Positions 8,384 through 18,669 of a stretch of DNA of 44,300 nt are shown piece after piece. The translations under genes were made by a program, and so were the position numbers. The stretch is taken from contig JAKPAM010000052.1 in the NCBI GenBank assembly GCA_029779435.1, positions 1 to 44,300 of the forward strand, written 5' to 3'. Each line of letters opens with the position of its first letter. Positions within the stretch are counted from its first letter, which is position 1. Source of the stretch: Pseudomonadota bacterium (lineage in GTDB: Bacteria > Pseudomonadota > Gammaproteobacteria > Burkholderiales > Burkholderiaceae_E). The notes beneath the pieces were generated by a model. That model worked only from the letters and a program-made list of their open reading frames with translations. It had not been told where the DNA came from and did no database searches.

Positions 8384-9979
8384 ATGGCGCGCCTGAACCT
8401 GAGCCCGGCTTTCCGGCTCGCCATCGGACTGGCGATGATGACGGCCTGCCTGCTGATCGGGCTCGACCTGGCGACCGGCCTGGTGCCCGATCCGATCAAG
8501 GCGGCGAGCCGCATGCGCGTCATCATCGCCGAGGCGCTGGCCGGCCGCCTGACGCAGCAGCTCGGCCAGACCAACGAGATCGAATGGCATCGCACGCTGG
8601 CGCGCGCGCGCCAGTCCAACCCCGAGATCGTCGCCGCTGCGCTGCGCACCGATGATGGCCACATCCTGGCCAGCGACGGCGCTCGGGACCGGCTCGTGCC
8701 GCCGCGACCCGACGATCGCTCGACGATCGACCGGATGATCGTGCCGATCGAACGCGACCAGCGCCGCTGGGGGCGTCTCGAGATCGTCTACGAACCCGTC
8801 TATCCGCAGACGCTGGGCGGCTGGCTGACGATGCCGATGTCATTGACGCTGCTCGGCATGATGGCGCTGGGCGTGCCGCTGTACGGGCTGTACCTGCGCC
8901 GCGCCCTGCAGTTGCTGGACCCGAGCAACGCGGTGCCCGATCGCGTGCGCGCGGCGTTCGACACGCTGGCCGAAGGCGTCGCCGTGCTCGACCGCAACGG
9001 CCGCATCGTCCTCGCCAACCAGGTCTTCCGGGGCATGGTGCCGGACGGCACCCCCGAGATCCTCGGCAAGCGCGCGACCGACCTGCCCTGGCTGACCGGC
9101 GCCCTGCCGAACGATGGCGCGGCCCCGCCATGGGTCGCGGCGATCGAACGCAACAAGGCGATCGACAACGTCACCGTCGAGATCCGTCGGACGCCGTCGC
9201 CCGAGGCCGGTGCCGCCCCGGGCGATGCTCCCGCCGCGATCGCGCGCTACGTACTGTGCGCGAATCCGATCACCGACGGCACCGGCCACCGGCGCGGCTG
9301 CATCCTTACCTTCGACGACGTGTCGACGCTGCACGAGCGCAACGAGCAGTTGCACAACGCGATGCAGGCGCTGAAACACCACAAGGCGCAGATCGAGGAC
9401 CAGAACGTCGCGCTGCACCGGCTCGCGTCGCGCGACCCGATGACCGACTGCCTGAACCGGCGCGCGTTCTTCGAGGAAGCGGCCACGGTATGGGTCAAGG
9501 CGATCAGCGACGAACGCCGCATCACGCTGGCGATGTGCGACATCGACTTCTTCAAGAAGGTCAACGACCGGTACGGACACGCCGCCGGCGACGAGGTCAT
9601 CAAGGCGACGGCCGACTGGCTGCGCTCGGTATCGCGTGCCGAGGACCTCGTCTGCCGGATGGGCGGCGAGGAGTTCTGCGTGGCCTGGGTCAACCTGCCG
9701 GCCTCCCAGGCGGCCGCGCGCGCCGAGAAACTGCGCCAGATCGTCGAGAACGCGCCGCCGATCCTCACTGAAGCAGGCCAGGCGCTGAAGGTGACGATGA
9801 GCATCGGCGTGGTCTGCGACCAGCCCGCCAGATGGTCGATCGAGCAGATGATCGAGCATGCCGACCAGGCGTTGTACGAAGCCAAGCGCAGCGGCCGCAA
9901 TCGCGTCGTGCAATGGCCGTTCACGCCAGCACCGGTCGTCGAAGCGGCGCCCGCCCGAGACGAGAGCCGGATTGTCTGA
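8384..9979 (+). CDS. Membrane-bound PAS-GGDEF diguanylate cyclase
   Basis: This 531-residue protein has two membrane helices (about residues 8-28 and 148-168) flanking a periplasmic sensor region. A PAS-like domain follows (LAEGVAVLDRNGRIVLANQ), then a coiled coil and a C-terminal GGDEF domain. The active-site motif is GGEEF at residues 427-431, with the product-inhibition I-site RAED exactly five residues upstream. It is therefore expected to make c-di-GMP from two GTP and to be feedback controlled. It starts six bases after the adaptor gene and overlaps the next c-di-GMP gene by eight bases, which ties c-di-GMP signalling to the adhesin/export cluster. Confidence 0.92.
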   Translation: MARLNLSPAFRLAIGLAMMTACLLIGLDLATGLVPDPIKAASRMRVIIAEALAGRLTQQLGQTNEIEWHRTLARARQSNPEIVAAALRTDDGHILASDGARDRLVPPRPDDRSTIDRMIVPIERDQRRWGRLEIVYEPVYPQTLGGWLTMPMSLTLLGMMALGVPLYGLYLRRALQLLDPSNAVPDRVRAAFDTLAEGVAVLDRNGRIVLANQVFRGMVPDGTPEILGKRATDLPWLTGALPNDGAAPPWVAAIERNKAIDNVTVEIRRTPSPEAGAAPGDAPAAIARYVLCANPITDGTGHRRGCILTFDDVSTLHERNEQLHNAMQALKHHKAQIEDQNVALHRLASRDPMTDCLNRRAFFEEAATVWVKAISDERRITLAMCDIDFFKKVNDRYGHAAGDEVIKATADWLRSVSRAEDLVCRMGGEEFCVAWVNLPASQAAARAEKLRQIVENAPPILTEAGQALKVTMSIGVVCDQPARWSIEQMIEHADQALYEAKRSGRNRVVQWPFTPAPVVEAAPARDESRIV

Positions 9980-12900
9980 CGCACGCACGACGCCGCACGC
10001 AGGGCTGGATGCCGTGCTGTATCGATTTTCCGCGTATGCGGTGCCGGTCATCCTGGCGATCCTGTCGGCCATCGCGCTCGGATCCTGGGACAGACATTAC
10101 CCAACGTCGAAAGGGCGCGAGCTGACGTTCCGCGCCGTCGCCGAACAGGCGGACTCGCCGTTGTCCCCTTCCCTGGCGACGGCCCGCCTGCGCGATGCGC
10201 CCGCCGCCGGGCTGCTGGACAACCGGCTGGCCGAGATACCGTTCTGGGTGGCGATCCCGGTCGGCGCCGGCACTCCTGACGGCCTGGCCTCGCAATCGGT
10301 GGAGTTTCCCTCGCGCCACGCCAACGAACTGACGTGCTGGAACGCGGACACCCTCGCGTGGCTCGGCCATGCGACACGCGCCGGCACGACCGGCGCCCTG
10401 GCCGGCGACAAGGCCGGCTACATGCTGTCGCTGGCAAGCGTCGAGCCGGTGCGGGAACTGCTGTGCCGTGCCACGTTCGTCGGGCCGGCCCGGATGACGG
10501 TGCGGCTGTGGCGAACCGATGATCTGGCCGCGTCGTCGATGGCGTTCCACCGCAATGCCGGGTTGCTGGAAGGCGGCCTGGTCGTGCTCGCGCTGTTCGT
10601 GCTGATCACGGCGCTGATCAACCGCAACGGCATGTACATCGTGTTCGCGGCCTGGCTGCTCGTGAACCTGCGCATGGGCGCGATTTCCGCCGGCTGGGAC
10701 GCGCAGTGGCTGGGCCGCACGATCCCCGCGGAATGGCGGCCGCGCCTGAGGCTGATCACGCTGGCCACGTACTACACGCTGACCGTCACGCTGTTCCGCG
10801 AGCTGTTCCGCGAGGATCTGCGCAAGATCGGCCGTCTCGCGATGCTGCGATTCACGCAGTGGACGTGCCTGCCGCTGGTCGCGGCATCGACGATGCTGCC
10901 CTACCCGCCCTTCCTGCTGCTGATCTGGGTCGTGACGGGGCTGAACGTCGGCGTCATGGTGCTCTTCCTCGCACGCATCCTCGCGTCTTCGCGCTCGCGC
11001 GTGGCCATGTGGTACACGGCGTCGATCGCCACCACGCTGTTCGCCACGATGTACGAGATCCTGGCGGCCGCGCTCGGCCTGCACGGGCTGACCGGCACGG
11101 TCAACAGCGTGACCGCGGCGCTGTCGTCGAGCCTGCTCGCCTCGCTGGCCATCGCCGAGCAGATGCGGCTCGAACACCTGCAACGCGTCGCGGCCCAGGA
11201 CGAACTGACGCACAGCTACGAGGCGATGCCGATCGGCCTGTTCACGCTGGACCTGGACGGCCGTTTCACCAGCGCCAATGCCGAACTGCGCCGGATGCTC
11301 GGACGGGACGTGCTGAAGCCCGGCGGCCCGACATGGCACCAGTGCTTCGAGGACGGGGCCTGGACGCGGCTGCTCGGCATGGCGCGCCCACCGGGTTCGG
11401 ACGAACTGGAGATCGCGGGCAGCACGACGGATGCCTCGGCGGACGGCCCGAGGCGCTACCTGGTCAGGGCGGCGCTGACACGCGATCGGATCGAAGGCTC
11501 GCTGCAGGACGTGACCGAGAAGTCGCTGGCCGCCGAGGAACTCCGGTTCATGGCGGACTACGATTCGCTGACCCGGGTGCTGAACCGCCGCGGCATCGAG
11601 AAGCTGCTCGACACGCTGTCGGCCGGTGCCACCGGGGACGCCCCGCTGATGCTGGCTTACCTGGACCTGGACCGGTTCAAGCTGATCAACGACCTGTTCG
11701 GCCACAACGCCGGCGACGAGGTGCTGCGGCAGGTCTGCACGCGCGCCGCCGCCGTGCTGGCGGACGACATGCGCATCGGCCGGATCGGCGGCGACGAGTT
11801 CCTGATCGCGATGCCCGGCATCCCCATGTCGGTGGCCGCGCTGATCTGCCGGCGCATCCTGGACAGCATCGGGAGCGCGTCGTACCGGGTGGCCGACAAG
11901 GCCTTCCATGTGCGCGCCTCGATCGGCCTGATCGAGATCGCGCCCGGCACGCCCATCAAGGACGCGGTATCGACCGCCGACCGCGCCTGCCGCGAAGCCA
12001 AGGCCGGCCACGGCGACGGACTGGCGGTCTACGAGAAATCCACGCAGGCGCTTCGCGAGCACGAGGCGCAGATGCGGCTGGTCGAGCAACTGTCCACCCA
12101 TACGGCCATGCAGGGGCTGTACCTGGAAATGCAGCCGATCATGTCGCTGCGCGCGCCGCGGGCTTCGTTGAACTTCGAGATGCTGCTGCGGATGCGCGAA
12201 GCGGACGGCAAGCCGGTACCGACGGCTCGCCTCATCGCGGCCGGCGAGAACAGCGGACGCATGGGCGTGATCGACCGCTGGGTGCTGTCGACCGCGCTGG
12301 ACTGGCTGGATCGCCATGCCGCGCGGCTCGGCCGCACGCAGTTCGTCTGCATGAACCTGTCGGGCGCTTCGCTGAACGACGAGAAGTTCATGCACGACGT
12401 CTACGCGATGCTGGCGCGCAAGTCCCACCTGACCCGGCTGCTGTGCTTCGAGATCACCGAGAGCGTGGCGCTGCACGATCTGGCGAACACGCGCCGCTTC
12501 ATCGACACGGTGCGCGGCCACGGCGCCAAGGTGGCGCTGGACGACTTCGGCGCCGGCTACACGTCGTTCTCGTACCTGAAGGACCTGCCGGCGGATCTGT
12601 TGAAGATCGACGGCAGCTTCATCGTCAACATGAACGCCGATCCGGCCAACATCGCCATCGTCGAAGCCATCGTGAAGCTGAGCCACACGCTGGGCATGAA
12701 GACCATCGCCGAATGGGCCGAGGACCTGGACACCGTGCGCACGCTCGCGCGGATCGGCGTGGACTACGTGCAGGGCTACGCGATCGCCCGCCCGCAGGCG
12801 CCCGAGCACCTGCTGGCGGCCGAATCGTCGGCCGGCTTCATCGGCGACGAGGAAACGGCGCGCTACGTCGACCTGCTGGAGCAGGCTGACCCGCGCGTCG

Positions 12901-13022
12901 ACGGACGCGCCGACGGACTGGCTGACGAGCAAGCTGACCCGCGAACCGGCCGGCAAGTCGATGACGGGCCGTCGCGGGAGAACGCGCGAGAGCCCGCCGG
13001 CGCCAGGGTCGCGCCCGTATAG
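9972..13022 (+). CDS. 7TM-PAS-GGDEF-EAL bifunctional c-di-GMP protein
   Basis: About 1016 residues, counted from a TTG at 9972 that overlaps the cyclase stop by eight bases; a GTG at 10014 is an alternative start. One N-terminal helix and a periplasmic sensor domain lead into a seven-helix 7TMR-DISM-type membrane region (about bases 10560-11160). A PAS domain follows (YEAMPIGLFTLDLDGRF), then GGDEF (RIGGDEFLI) without an I-site at the usual place. The last domain is EAL: the signature is FEMLLRM, so EML replaces EAL but the metal-binding Glu is kept. MNLSGAS, FEITES, DDFGAGYTS and LLKIDGSF are all present, so phosphodiesterase activity is plausible. The end (about 12890-13020) is a low-complexity Asp/Gly/Arg tail. 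It probably balances the upstream cyclase. Confidence 0.9.
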   Translation: MSDARTTPHAGLDAVLYRFSAYAVPVILAILSAIALGSWDRHYPTSKGRELTFRAVAEQADSPLSPSLATARLRDAPAAGLLDNRLAEIPFWVAIPVGAGTPDGLASQSVEFPSRHANELTCWNADTLAWLGHATRAGTTGALAGDKAGYMLSLASVEPVRELLCRATFVGPARMTVRLWRTDDLAASSMAFHRNAGLLEGGLVVLALFVLITALINRNGMYIVFAAWLLVNLRMGAISAGWDAQWLGRTIPAEWRPRLRLITLATYYTLTVTLFRELFREDLRKIGRLAMLRFTQWTCLPLVAASTMLPYPPFLLLIWVVTGLNVGVMVLFLARILASSRSRVAMWYTASIATTLFATMYEILAAALGLHGLTGTVNSVTAALSSSLLASLAIAEQMRLEHLQRVAAQDELTHSYEAMPIGLFTLDLDGRFTSANAELRRMLGRDVLKPGGPTWHQCFEDGAWTRLLGMARPPGSDELEIAGSTTDASADGPRRYLVRAALTRDRIEGSLQDVTEKSLAAEELRFMADYDSLTRVLNRRGIEKLLDTLSAGATGDAPLMLAYLDLDRFKLINDLFGHNAGDEVLRQVCTRAAAVLADDMRIGRIGGDEFLIAMPGIPMSVAALICRRILDSIGSASYRVADKAFHVRASIGLIEIAPGTPIKDAVSTADRACREAKAGHGDGLAVYEKSTQALREHEAQMRLVEQLSTHTAMQGLYLEMQPIMSLRAPRASLNFEMLLRMREADGKPVPTARLIAAGENSGRMGVIDRWVLSTALDWLDRHAARLGRTQFVCMNLSGASLNDEKFMHDVYAMLARKSHLTRLLCFEITESVALHDLANTRRFIDTVRGHGAKVALDDFGAGYTSFSYLKDLPADLLKIDGSFIVNMNADPANIAIVEAIVKLSHTLGMKTIAEWAEDLDTVRTLARIGVDYVQGYAIARPQAPEHLLAAESSAGFIGDEETARYVDLLEQADPRVDGRADGLADEQADPRTGRQVDDGPSRENAREPAGARVAPV

Positions 13023-13084
13023 GCGCAGGGGAAGCGCCCGGCAGTGAGTACACTGCGCGAACGCCAGACGAGGAGACCCCCTGC

Positions 13085-13579
13085 ATGTCCACCGCGACCC
13101 CGATCGATCCGAAGAACTACCAGTTGTGCGCGCAGAAGTATTTCGAGGACTTCGTGATCGGCGAGCGATTCCCGATGCCGTCGCGCACGATGACCGACGC
13201 GCTGTTCGCCGCGTTCCAGCTAGCCAGCGGCGACAACCATCCGATCCACTATGACGTCGAGTACTGCCGCCGGCACGGCATGCCGAACCTGCTCGCGCAC
13301 GGCTTCCAGGTGCTGATCCAGACCGCCGCGGGGGCCGGCTTGTTCCCGCACGTCGTCGAGGATTCGCTGAAGGCGTTCATCGAGCAGAGCAGCCGCTTCC
13401 TCGCGCCGGTCTACAGCGGCGACACGCTGTACAGCGTGCTGACCGTCAGCGACCTGAAGCCGGGCCGCACGACCGGCGTGCTGTCGCTGAAGTCGACCGT
13501 GCACAACCAGCACGGCGTGCTGGTGATGGACGGCATGCACAAGTACCTGCTCAAGCGCCGCCATCCGGCTGCGGCCTGA
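13085..13579 (+). CDS. MaoC-like (R)-specific hydratase
   Basis: This 164-residue hot-dog-fold protein has the hydratase signature FQLASGDNHPIHYDVEYC, where the Asp-His pair is catalytic in MaoC-type enoyl-CoA hydratases, followed by NLLAHGFQVL. Members hydrate enoyl-CoA or related acyl-CoA thioesters; the substrate cannot be read from the sequence. GAGGAG lies about eight bases before the ATG, a strong ribosome site. Its last 29 bases overlap the convergent LysR gene. No other fatty-acid genes are adjacent. Confidence 0.85.
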   Translation: MSTATPIDPKNYQLCAQKYFEDFVIGERFPMPSRTMTDALFAAFQLASGDNHPIHYDVEYCRRHGMPNLLAHGFQVLIQTAAGAGLFPHVVEDSLKAFIEQSSRFLAPVYSGDTLYSVLTVSDLKPGRTTGVLSLKSTVHNQHGVLVMDGMHKYLLKRRHPAAA

Positions 13580-14501
13580 CGGCGGAGGTATCCGGCATCG
13601 GCCGCCGCAGCAGCCGTTCGGCCAGCGCGCGGACCGCCTCGGTCGGACGCGCATCGGCCGGCAGGCACAGCACGAGCCGCCGCGCCGCCCAGTCGTCGGT
13701 CAGCGGCAGCAGGCGATAGCCGACGCGGCCCTCGCTCGCGCGCGCCGCCCCCGACGAGCGCGCCACCGGCCACGGCACGACCGCGACACCCGCCCCCTGC
13801 CCGACGACACGCAGCACCGCACCGAAGTCGCGCAGCAGCAGCCGGTAGTGCGGCGTGCGATGCATGCGCGCGGCATGGCCGGCCAGGTGCGCATGCAGCG
13901 CGCTGCCTTCGGCGACGCCGACCAGCGGCCAGTCGAGCACGCTGGCGAAGTCGACGCGCCGGGCGCCGGCCAACGGATGATCGCGCGGACAGGCCAGCAC
14001 CAGCCGATCGGCCCGCAGCGGGTAATGGCGCAGACCGCCCAGGTCGACCGAATCGGCGACGATGCCCAGGTCCGCCACGCCCTGCCTGAGCGCCGGCACG
14101 ATCAGGTGGCTGGGCCGCTCCTCCAGTTCGACGTCGACGTTCGGATGCTCGGCCAGGAACCGGCCCAGCGTGTCGGGCAGCAGTTCGCTCGACGCCGACG
14201 TGTTGGTCAGCAGCCGGATCCGTGCGCGCAGCCCGCCAGAGAACGCGGCGATCTCGTCGTGCAGTTGATCGAGCTGCCGGTCGACGAGCCGCGCATGGTG
14301 CAGCAGCGCCCGTCCGGCCGGCGTCAACCGGACGCCGCGCCGCTCGCGCGTCAACAGGCTGACACCGAGCGAAGCCTCGAGCTTCTGCAGCCGCTCGCTG
14401 GCCGCCGACAGCGAACGGTGCGCGCGCGCGGCGCCGGCCGTGATGCTGCCAGCCTCGGCAATGCAGGTGAACAGCGCCAGATCGGCAAAGGACACGCGCA
14501 A
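13551..14501 (-). CDS. LysR-family transcriptional regulator
   Basis: This 316-residue protein has an N-terminal winged helix-turn-helix (FTCIAEAGSITAGAARAHRS, then SAASERLQKLEASLGVSLL) and a C-terminal substrate-binding domain of periplasmic-binding type (SSELLPDTLGRFL, GVADLGIVADSV, GAGVAVVPW). The start is a TTG at 14501; a GTG two codons downstream at 14495 is an alternative. It is divergent from the TauE/SafE permease across 241 bases, the usual layout for a LysR regulator and its target. The ligand is unknown. Its 3' end overlaps the convergent MaoC gene. Confidence 0.9.
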   Translation of the reverse strand: MRVSFADLALFTCIAEAGSITAGAARAHRSLSAASERLQKLEASLGVSLLTRERRGVRLTPAGRALLHHARLVDRQLDQLHDEIAAFSGGLRARIRLLTNTSASSELLPDTLGRFLAEHPNVDVELEERPSHLIVPALRQGVADLGIVADSVDLGGLRHYPLRADRLVLACPRDHPLAGARRVDFASVLDWPLVGVAEGSALHAHLAGHAARMHRTPHYRLLLRDFGAVLRVVGQGAGVAVVPWPVARSSGAARASEGRVGYRLLPLTDDWAARRLVLCLPADARPTEAVRALAERLLRRPMPDTSAVRPQPDGGA

Positions 14502-14742
14502 CGTCGCCTCCGTCGTTCGCGGAATTCATCCGGAGAGCGTCCAGACGCCGTCCGGACGACCGCCCGTGACGGGAAGATCCGTGCCAGAACGTCCGCGCGA
14601 TCCGAGCCGCAGCCGAGTGTCGCACACCGGGAACCGACTTCCGGTGACTTCGGCAGAGCCGAAGGCTGGGCTCGGCATTTCCAGATTGGCGGAAGGCGCC
14701 TCGCGACCCACACTGCGGGCACCACGATCCTCCAGGCTTCCC

Positions 14743-15507
14743 ATGGCCACCCTGTTCTCCGCATCCCCGTTCCCGCCCGGCACGCTCGCGCTGATCGCCG
14801 CGGTCTTCACGCTGGCCGGCTTCGTCAAGGGCGCGGTCGGCATGGGACTGCCGACGGTGGCGATGGGCTTGCTCGGCCTGTTCATGGCGCCGGTCCAGGC
14901 CGCCGCGCTGCTGCTCCTGCCGTCGTTCGCGACCAACGTCTGGCAACTGCTGGCCGGTCCTTCGCTGAAGGCGATCTCGCGGCGTCTCGCGACGATGATG
15001 GTGGCGATCCTGCTGGGCACCATCGCGCTGGCCGGCCTGATGGGGCGCGGCGACGGCGCGCAGGGCCGGCTCGCGCTGGGGCTGACGCTGGTCGTCTACG
15101 CGCTGTCGGCGTTGGCCGGGCTGCGCTGGCGGGTCCGCCCCGCGCACGAGCGCTGGCTGTCGCCGCTGATCGGCGCGATCACCGGTGGCGTGTCGGCCGC
15201 CACCGGCGTGTTCGTCGTGCCGGCGGTCGCCTATCTGCAATCGCTGGGGCTCGACAAGGACGACCTGGTCCAGGCGCTGGGGCTGTCGTTCACGATCTCG
15301 ACGATCGGGCTGGCGATCGGCCTCGGCAGCCACGGCCACCTGGGCGGCGCGCTGCTGGGGCCGTCGCTGCTGGCGCTGCTGCCGTCGGCCATCGGCATGG
15401 TCCTGGGCACCGCGCTGCGCCGCCGGATCCGCGAGACGACGTTCCGGCGCGGCTTTCTCGTCGGCCTGGCGCTGCTCGGCGCGCACCTGGCCTGGAGCGG
15501 CATCTAG
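14743..15507 (+). CDS. TauE/SafE-family membrane permease
   Basis: This 254-residue, very hydrophobic protein has about eight membrane helices in two repeats. Each repeat carries a glycine-rich motif (FTLAGFVKGAVGMGLPTVA near the N-terminus and GAITGGVSAATGVFVVPAVA in the middle), the hallmark of the TauE/SafE/YfcA family. Members export sulfite, sulfoacetate or related organic anions across the inner membrane. The ATG at 14743 is preferred because the open frame upstream has no hydrophobic or family-like sequence. The divergent LysR gene probably controls it. Confidence 0.87.
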   Translation: MATLFSASPFPPGTLALIAAVFTLAGFVKGAVGMGLPTVAMGLLGLFMAPVQAAALLLLPSFATNVWQLLAGPSLKAISRRLATMMVAILLGTIALAGLMGRGDGAQGRLALGLTLVVYALSALAGLRWRVRPAHERWLSPLIGAITGGVSAATGVFVVPAVAYLQSLGLDKDDLVQALGLSFTISTIGLAIGLGSHGHLGGALLGPSLLALLPSAIGMVLGTALRRRIRETTFRRGFLVGLALLGAHLAWSGI

Positions 15508-15645
15508 TGCGCTGTCCCGACTCCTCCATTGGACTTCCGATTCACCCGTAGATTCTGACCGACATCCCTCCAGCACAGGATCGGCTAAACTGGCCAGTTG
15601 ACCGCCGTCGCCACGCGACGCCGCTGAGCGGGGAACTTTTCACCT

Positions 15646-17001
15646 ATGACACCCAAGGGCAAGGTCTTCATCAAAACCTTCGGCTGCCAGATGAACGAGT
15701 ACGACTCGGACAAGATGTCCGACGTGCTCCAGGCGGCGGAGGGCCTCGAGCGCACCGACCGGCAGGAAGACGCCGACGTCATCCTGTTCAATACCTGCTC
15801 GATCCGCGAGAAGGCGCAGGAAAAGGTCTTCTCCGACCTGGGCCGCGCCCGCCAGATCAAGGCCGAGCGCCCCGGCGTCCTGATCGGCGTCGGCGGCTGC
15901 GTCGCCAGCCAGGAAGGCGCCTCGATCGTCTCGCGCGCGCCGTACGTCGACGTCGTGTTCGGCCCGCAGACGCTGCACCGGCTGCCCGAGCTGATCGCGC
16001 AGCGCCGCCGCACCGGCCAGCCGCAGGTCGACATCTCGTTTCCCGAGATCGAGAAGTTCGACCACCTGCCCCCGGCGCGCAAGGACGGCATCACGGCCTT
16101 CGTGTCGATCATGGAAGGCTGCAGCAAGTACTGCAGCTTCTGCGTCGTGCCGTACACGCGCGGCGCCGAAGTCTCGCGCCCGCTGGAAGACGTGCTGACC
16201 GAGATCGCCGAACTGGCGCAGCAGGGCGTGCGCGAAGTCACGCTGCTGGGCCAGAACGTCAACGCCTACCTGGGGCGGATCCTGCCCGACGGCGGGGCCG
16301 AGCCGGACAACCTGGCCGACTTCGCGATGCTGCTCGACTACGTCGCCGGGATTCCCGGCATCGCGCGCATCCGCTACACGACCTCGCATCCGAACGAGTT
16401 CTCGACGCGGCTGATCGACGCCTATGCGACGGTGCCGCAACTGGTCGACCACGTTCACCTGCCGGTGCAGTCGGGCTCGGACCGCGTGCTGGCGGCGATG
16501 AAGCGCGGCTATACGGCGCTGGAATTCAAGTCGATCGTGCGCCGGCTGCGCGCGGTGCGGCCGGACATCAGCATCTCGACCGACTTCATCGTCGGATTCC
16601 CCGGCGAGACCGAAGCCGATTTCGCCAAGACGCTGAAACTGGCCGAGGACGTCGGGTTCGACGGCTCGTTCTCGTTCGTCTACAGCGCGCGGCCCGGCAC
16701 GCCCGCCGCCGACCTGCCTGACGACACCCCGCAGTCCGAAAAACTCGAGCGCCTGAAGCGGCTGCTCGCGGTCACCGACGGTGTCGCGAAGCGGATCAGC
16801 GAATCGATGGTCGGCACCGTGCAGACCGTCCTGGTCGAAGGCCCGTCGCGCAAGGATCCGAACGAGATGGCCGGACGCACGAGCAACAACCGCGTCGTCA
16901 ACTTCCCGGCGTCCGTCCGGCTGGTGGGCGAGCTCGTCGACGTGCGCATCGTCGAGGCCCAGGCGCATTCGCTGCGCGGCGAGGTCGTGACCCGTGAGTG
17001 A
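15646..17001 (+). CDS. miaB: tRNA-2-methylthio-N6-dimethylallyladenosine synthase
   Basis: This 451-residue radical-SAM methylthiotransferase acts on i6A37 of tRNAs reading UNN codons. The N-terminal UPF0004 domain has the three cluster cysteines in [20 protein letters not shown] and GVGGCVAS. The radical-SAM motif is CSKYCSFC, and a TRAM domain ends the protein ([12 protein letters not shown] to RGEVVTRE). Length and motif order match E. coli-type MiaB. It starts the phoH/ybeY operon and overlaps phoH by eight bases. Confidence 0.97.
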   Translation: MTPKGKVFIKTFGCQMNEYDSDKMSDVLQAAEGLERTDRQEDADVILFNTCSIREKAQEKVFSDLGRARQIKAERPGVLIGVGGCVASQEGASIVSRAPYVDVVFGPQTLHRLPELIAQRRRTGQPQVDISFPEIEKFDHLPPARKDGITAFVSIMEGCSKYCSFCVVPYTRGAEVSRPLEDVLTEIAELAQQGVREVTLLGQNVNAYLGRILPDGGAEPDNLADFAMLLDYVAGIPGIARIRYTTSHPNEFSTRLIDAYATVPQLVDHVHLPVQSGSDRVLAAMKRGYTALEFKSIVRRLRAVRPDISISTDFIVGFPGETEADFAKTLKLAEDVGFDGSFSFVYSARPGTPAADLPDDTPQSEKLERLKRLLAVTDGVAKRISESMVGTVQTVLVEGPSRKDPNEMAGRTSNNRVVNFPASVRLVGELVDVRIVEAQAHSLRGEVVTRE

Positions 17002-18082
17002 CGCCACCGCCGAATTCGCCGCACCGGACGACAACGTCCGGCTGGCCAACCTGTGCGGCGCGCTGGACGGCAACCTGCGGCAGATCGAAGCCGGCCTGGG
17101 CGTGCAGATCAGCCGTCGCGGCCATCGCTTCACCGTCACCGCGCCGGACGAGTCGCTGGCCCGGATCGGGAGCGCCGCGCTGGCGATGTTCGCGCGGCAG
17201 GCCGACCGGCCGCTCGACGTCGAGGACATCCAACTGGGCCTGGTCGAGCTGCGGCAGTCCGCGTGGGAGGGAGACGAAGGAAACGATCGCCAGCGGCGCG
17301 GCGCTGAAGGCGATACGGCCCCGGGCGACACGAACCCCGGCGATGTCACCAGCGCCGGCGATGCGAGCGCCGATGATGCCGGTCCGGGCCCAGGCAGCGA
17401 CGCGGCGGCCGGCGACGCCAGCCCGCCGCTGCGCACGCGCCGCGGCGACCTGCAAGGCCGCACGCCGCGGCAGCGCCAGTACCTGCGGCAGATCCTGTCG
17501 CACGACGTCACGTTCGGCCTCGGACCGGCCGGCACCGGCAAGACCTACCTGGCCGTCGCGTGCGCCGTCGATGCGTTCGAGCGCGACCTCGTCAAGCGCA
17601 TCATCCTGACCCGCCCGGCCGTCGAGGCCGGCGAACGGCTCGGCTTCCTGCCCGGCGACCTGTCGCAGAAGGTCGACCCTTACCTGCGGCCGCTGTACGA
17701 CGCGCTGTACGACCTGATGGGCCTGGACCGCACGGCGCGGCTGTTCGAGAAGCAGGCGATCGAGGTCGCGCCGCTGGCCTACATGCGCGGGCGCACGCTG
17801 AACAACGCGTTCATCATCCTCGACGAGGCGCAGAACACGACGCCCGAGCAGATGAAGATGTTCCTGACCCGCATCGGCTTCGGGTCGCGCGCGGTCGTCA
17901 CCGGCGACATCACGCAGATCGACCTGCCGCGCGGCCAGGGCTCGGGGCTCGTGCAGGCCCGGCGCGTGCTGCGCGACGTCCGCGGGCTGGCGTTCACCGA
18001 GTTCGACAGCAGCGACGTGGTCCGGCATCCGCTCGTCGCGCGGATCGTCGATGCCTACGAGCGCCATGGCGACCCGCGCTGA
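16994..18082 (+). CDS. PhoH-like ATPase
   Basis: This 362-residue PhoH/YbeZ-type protein starts at GTG 16994. An N-terminal KH-like region comes first. Residues about 95-150 are an Asp/Gly/Ala-rich low-complexity insert (repeats of GD, SAGDAS). The ATPase core has Walker [12 protein letters not shown] and Walker [12 protein letters not shown]. YbeZ works with the endoribonuclease YbeY in RNA metabolism, and ybeY follows immediately, so the pair is conserved here. The disordered insert is longer than usual for the family. Confidence 0.95.
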   Translation: MSDATAEFAAPDDNVRLANLCGALDGNLRQIEAGLGVQISRRGHRFTVTAPDESLARIGSAALAMFARQADRPLDVEDIQLGLVELRQSAWEGDEGNDRQRRGAEGDTAPGDTNPGDVTSAGDASADDAGPGPGSDAAAGDASPPLRTRRGDLQGRTPRQRQYLRQILSHDVTFGLGPAGTGKTYLAVACAVDAFERDLVKRIILTRPAVEAGERLGFLPGDLSQKVDPYLRPLYDALYDLMGLDRTARLFEKQAIEVAPLAYMRGRTLNNAFIILDEAQNTTPEQMKMFLTRIGFGSRAVVTGDITQIDLPRGQGSGLVQARRVLRDVRGLAFTEFDSSDVVRHPLVARIVDAYERHGDPR

Positions 18083-18518
18083 ACTGTCGCTGTCGATGCA
18101 GTGCGGCGACGGCGTCACGACGCTGCCGGCCAGCCGTGCGCAGATCCGCCGCTGGGTGGCCGCCGCCGCCGAGATGCCGTGCGAGCTGACGCTGCGCTTC
18201 GTCGACCTCGACGAGGCGCGCCGGCTCAACGCGCAGTTCCGCGGCCGCGACTATGCGACCAACGTGCTGACCTTTCCTTATGACGCGCCCGACGTCGCGA
18301 TCGCCGACATCGTCGTGTGCCTGCCCGTCGTCGAACGCGAGGCGCGCGAGCAGGACAAGCCGCTGCCCACGCATCTGGCGCACATGATCGTGCACGGCGT
18401 GCTGCACGCGCAGGGGTACGACCACGAGGACGACGACGACGCGCAGTTGATGGAAGCGCGCGAGCGGCGGATCCTGGCGCGCTTTCGCATCGACGACCCC
18501 TACCGACCCGCTGATTGA
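18066..18518 (+). CDS. ybeY: Endoribonuclease / rRNA maturation factor YbeY
   Basis: The 150 residues start at the ATG at 18066, which overlaps the phoH end by 17 bases; five more codons upstream are open. The zinc-site motif is [11 protein letters not shown], the H-x3-H-x5-H signature of the UPF0054/YbeY family. The upstream strand region ([13 protein letters not shown]) is also typical. YbeY is needed for 16S rRNA 3' maturation and ribosome quality control. Its place between phoH and corC is the standard proteobacterial order. Confidence 0.95.
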   Translation: MATRAELSLSMQCGDGVTTLPASRAQIRRWVAAAAEMPCELTLRFVDLDEARRLNAQFRGRDYATNVLTFPYDAPDVAIADIVVCLPVVEREAREQDKPLPTHLAHMIVHGVLHAQGYDHEDDDDAQLMEARERRILARFRIDDPYRPAD

Positions 18519-18669
18519 TTCGATCCGGCCGCCGCATCCGCTCTTCAGGCGGATTCATCAGCGCGTCCCTGTCGCCAGCGCGGCGGCTGAGGGCCGCCAT
18601 CGCCCGTCATTTGGCCGACGCCGCGGTCATCGGTTATGCTCGGCGGGAGTCCACTCCGTCACTGCGTCA

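Noticed and set aside
9921..12956. Very long minus-strand frame opposite the GGDEF-EAL gene
   Set aside because: His/Arg/Gln-rich shadow; all conserved c-di-GMP motifs are on the plus strand.
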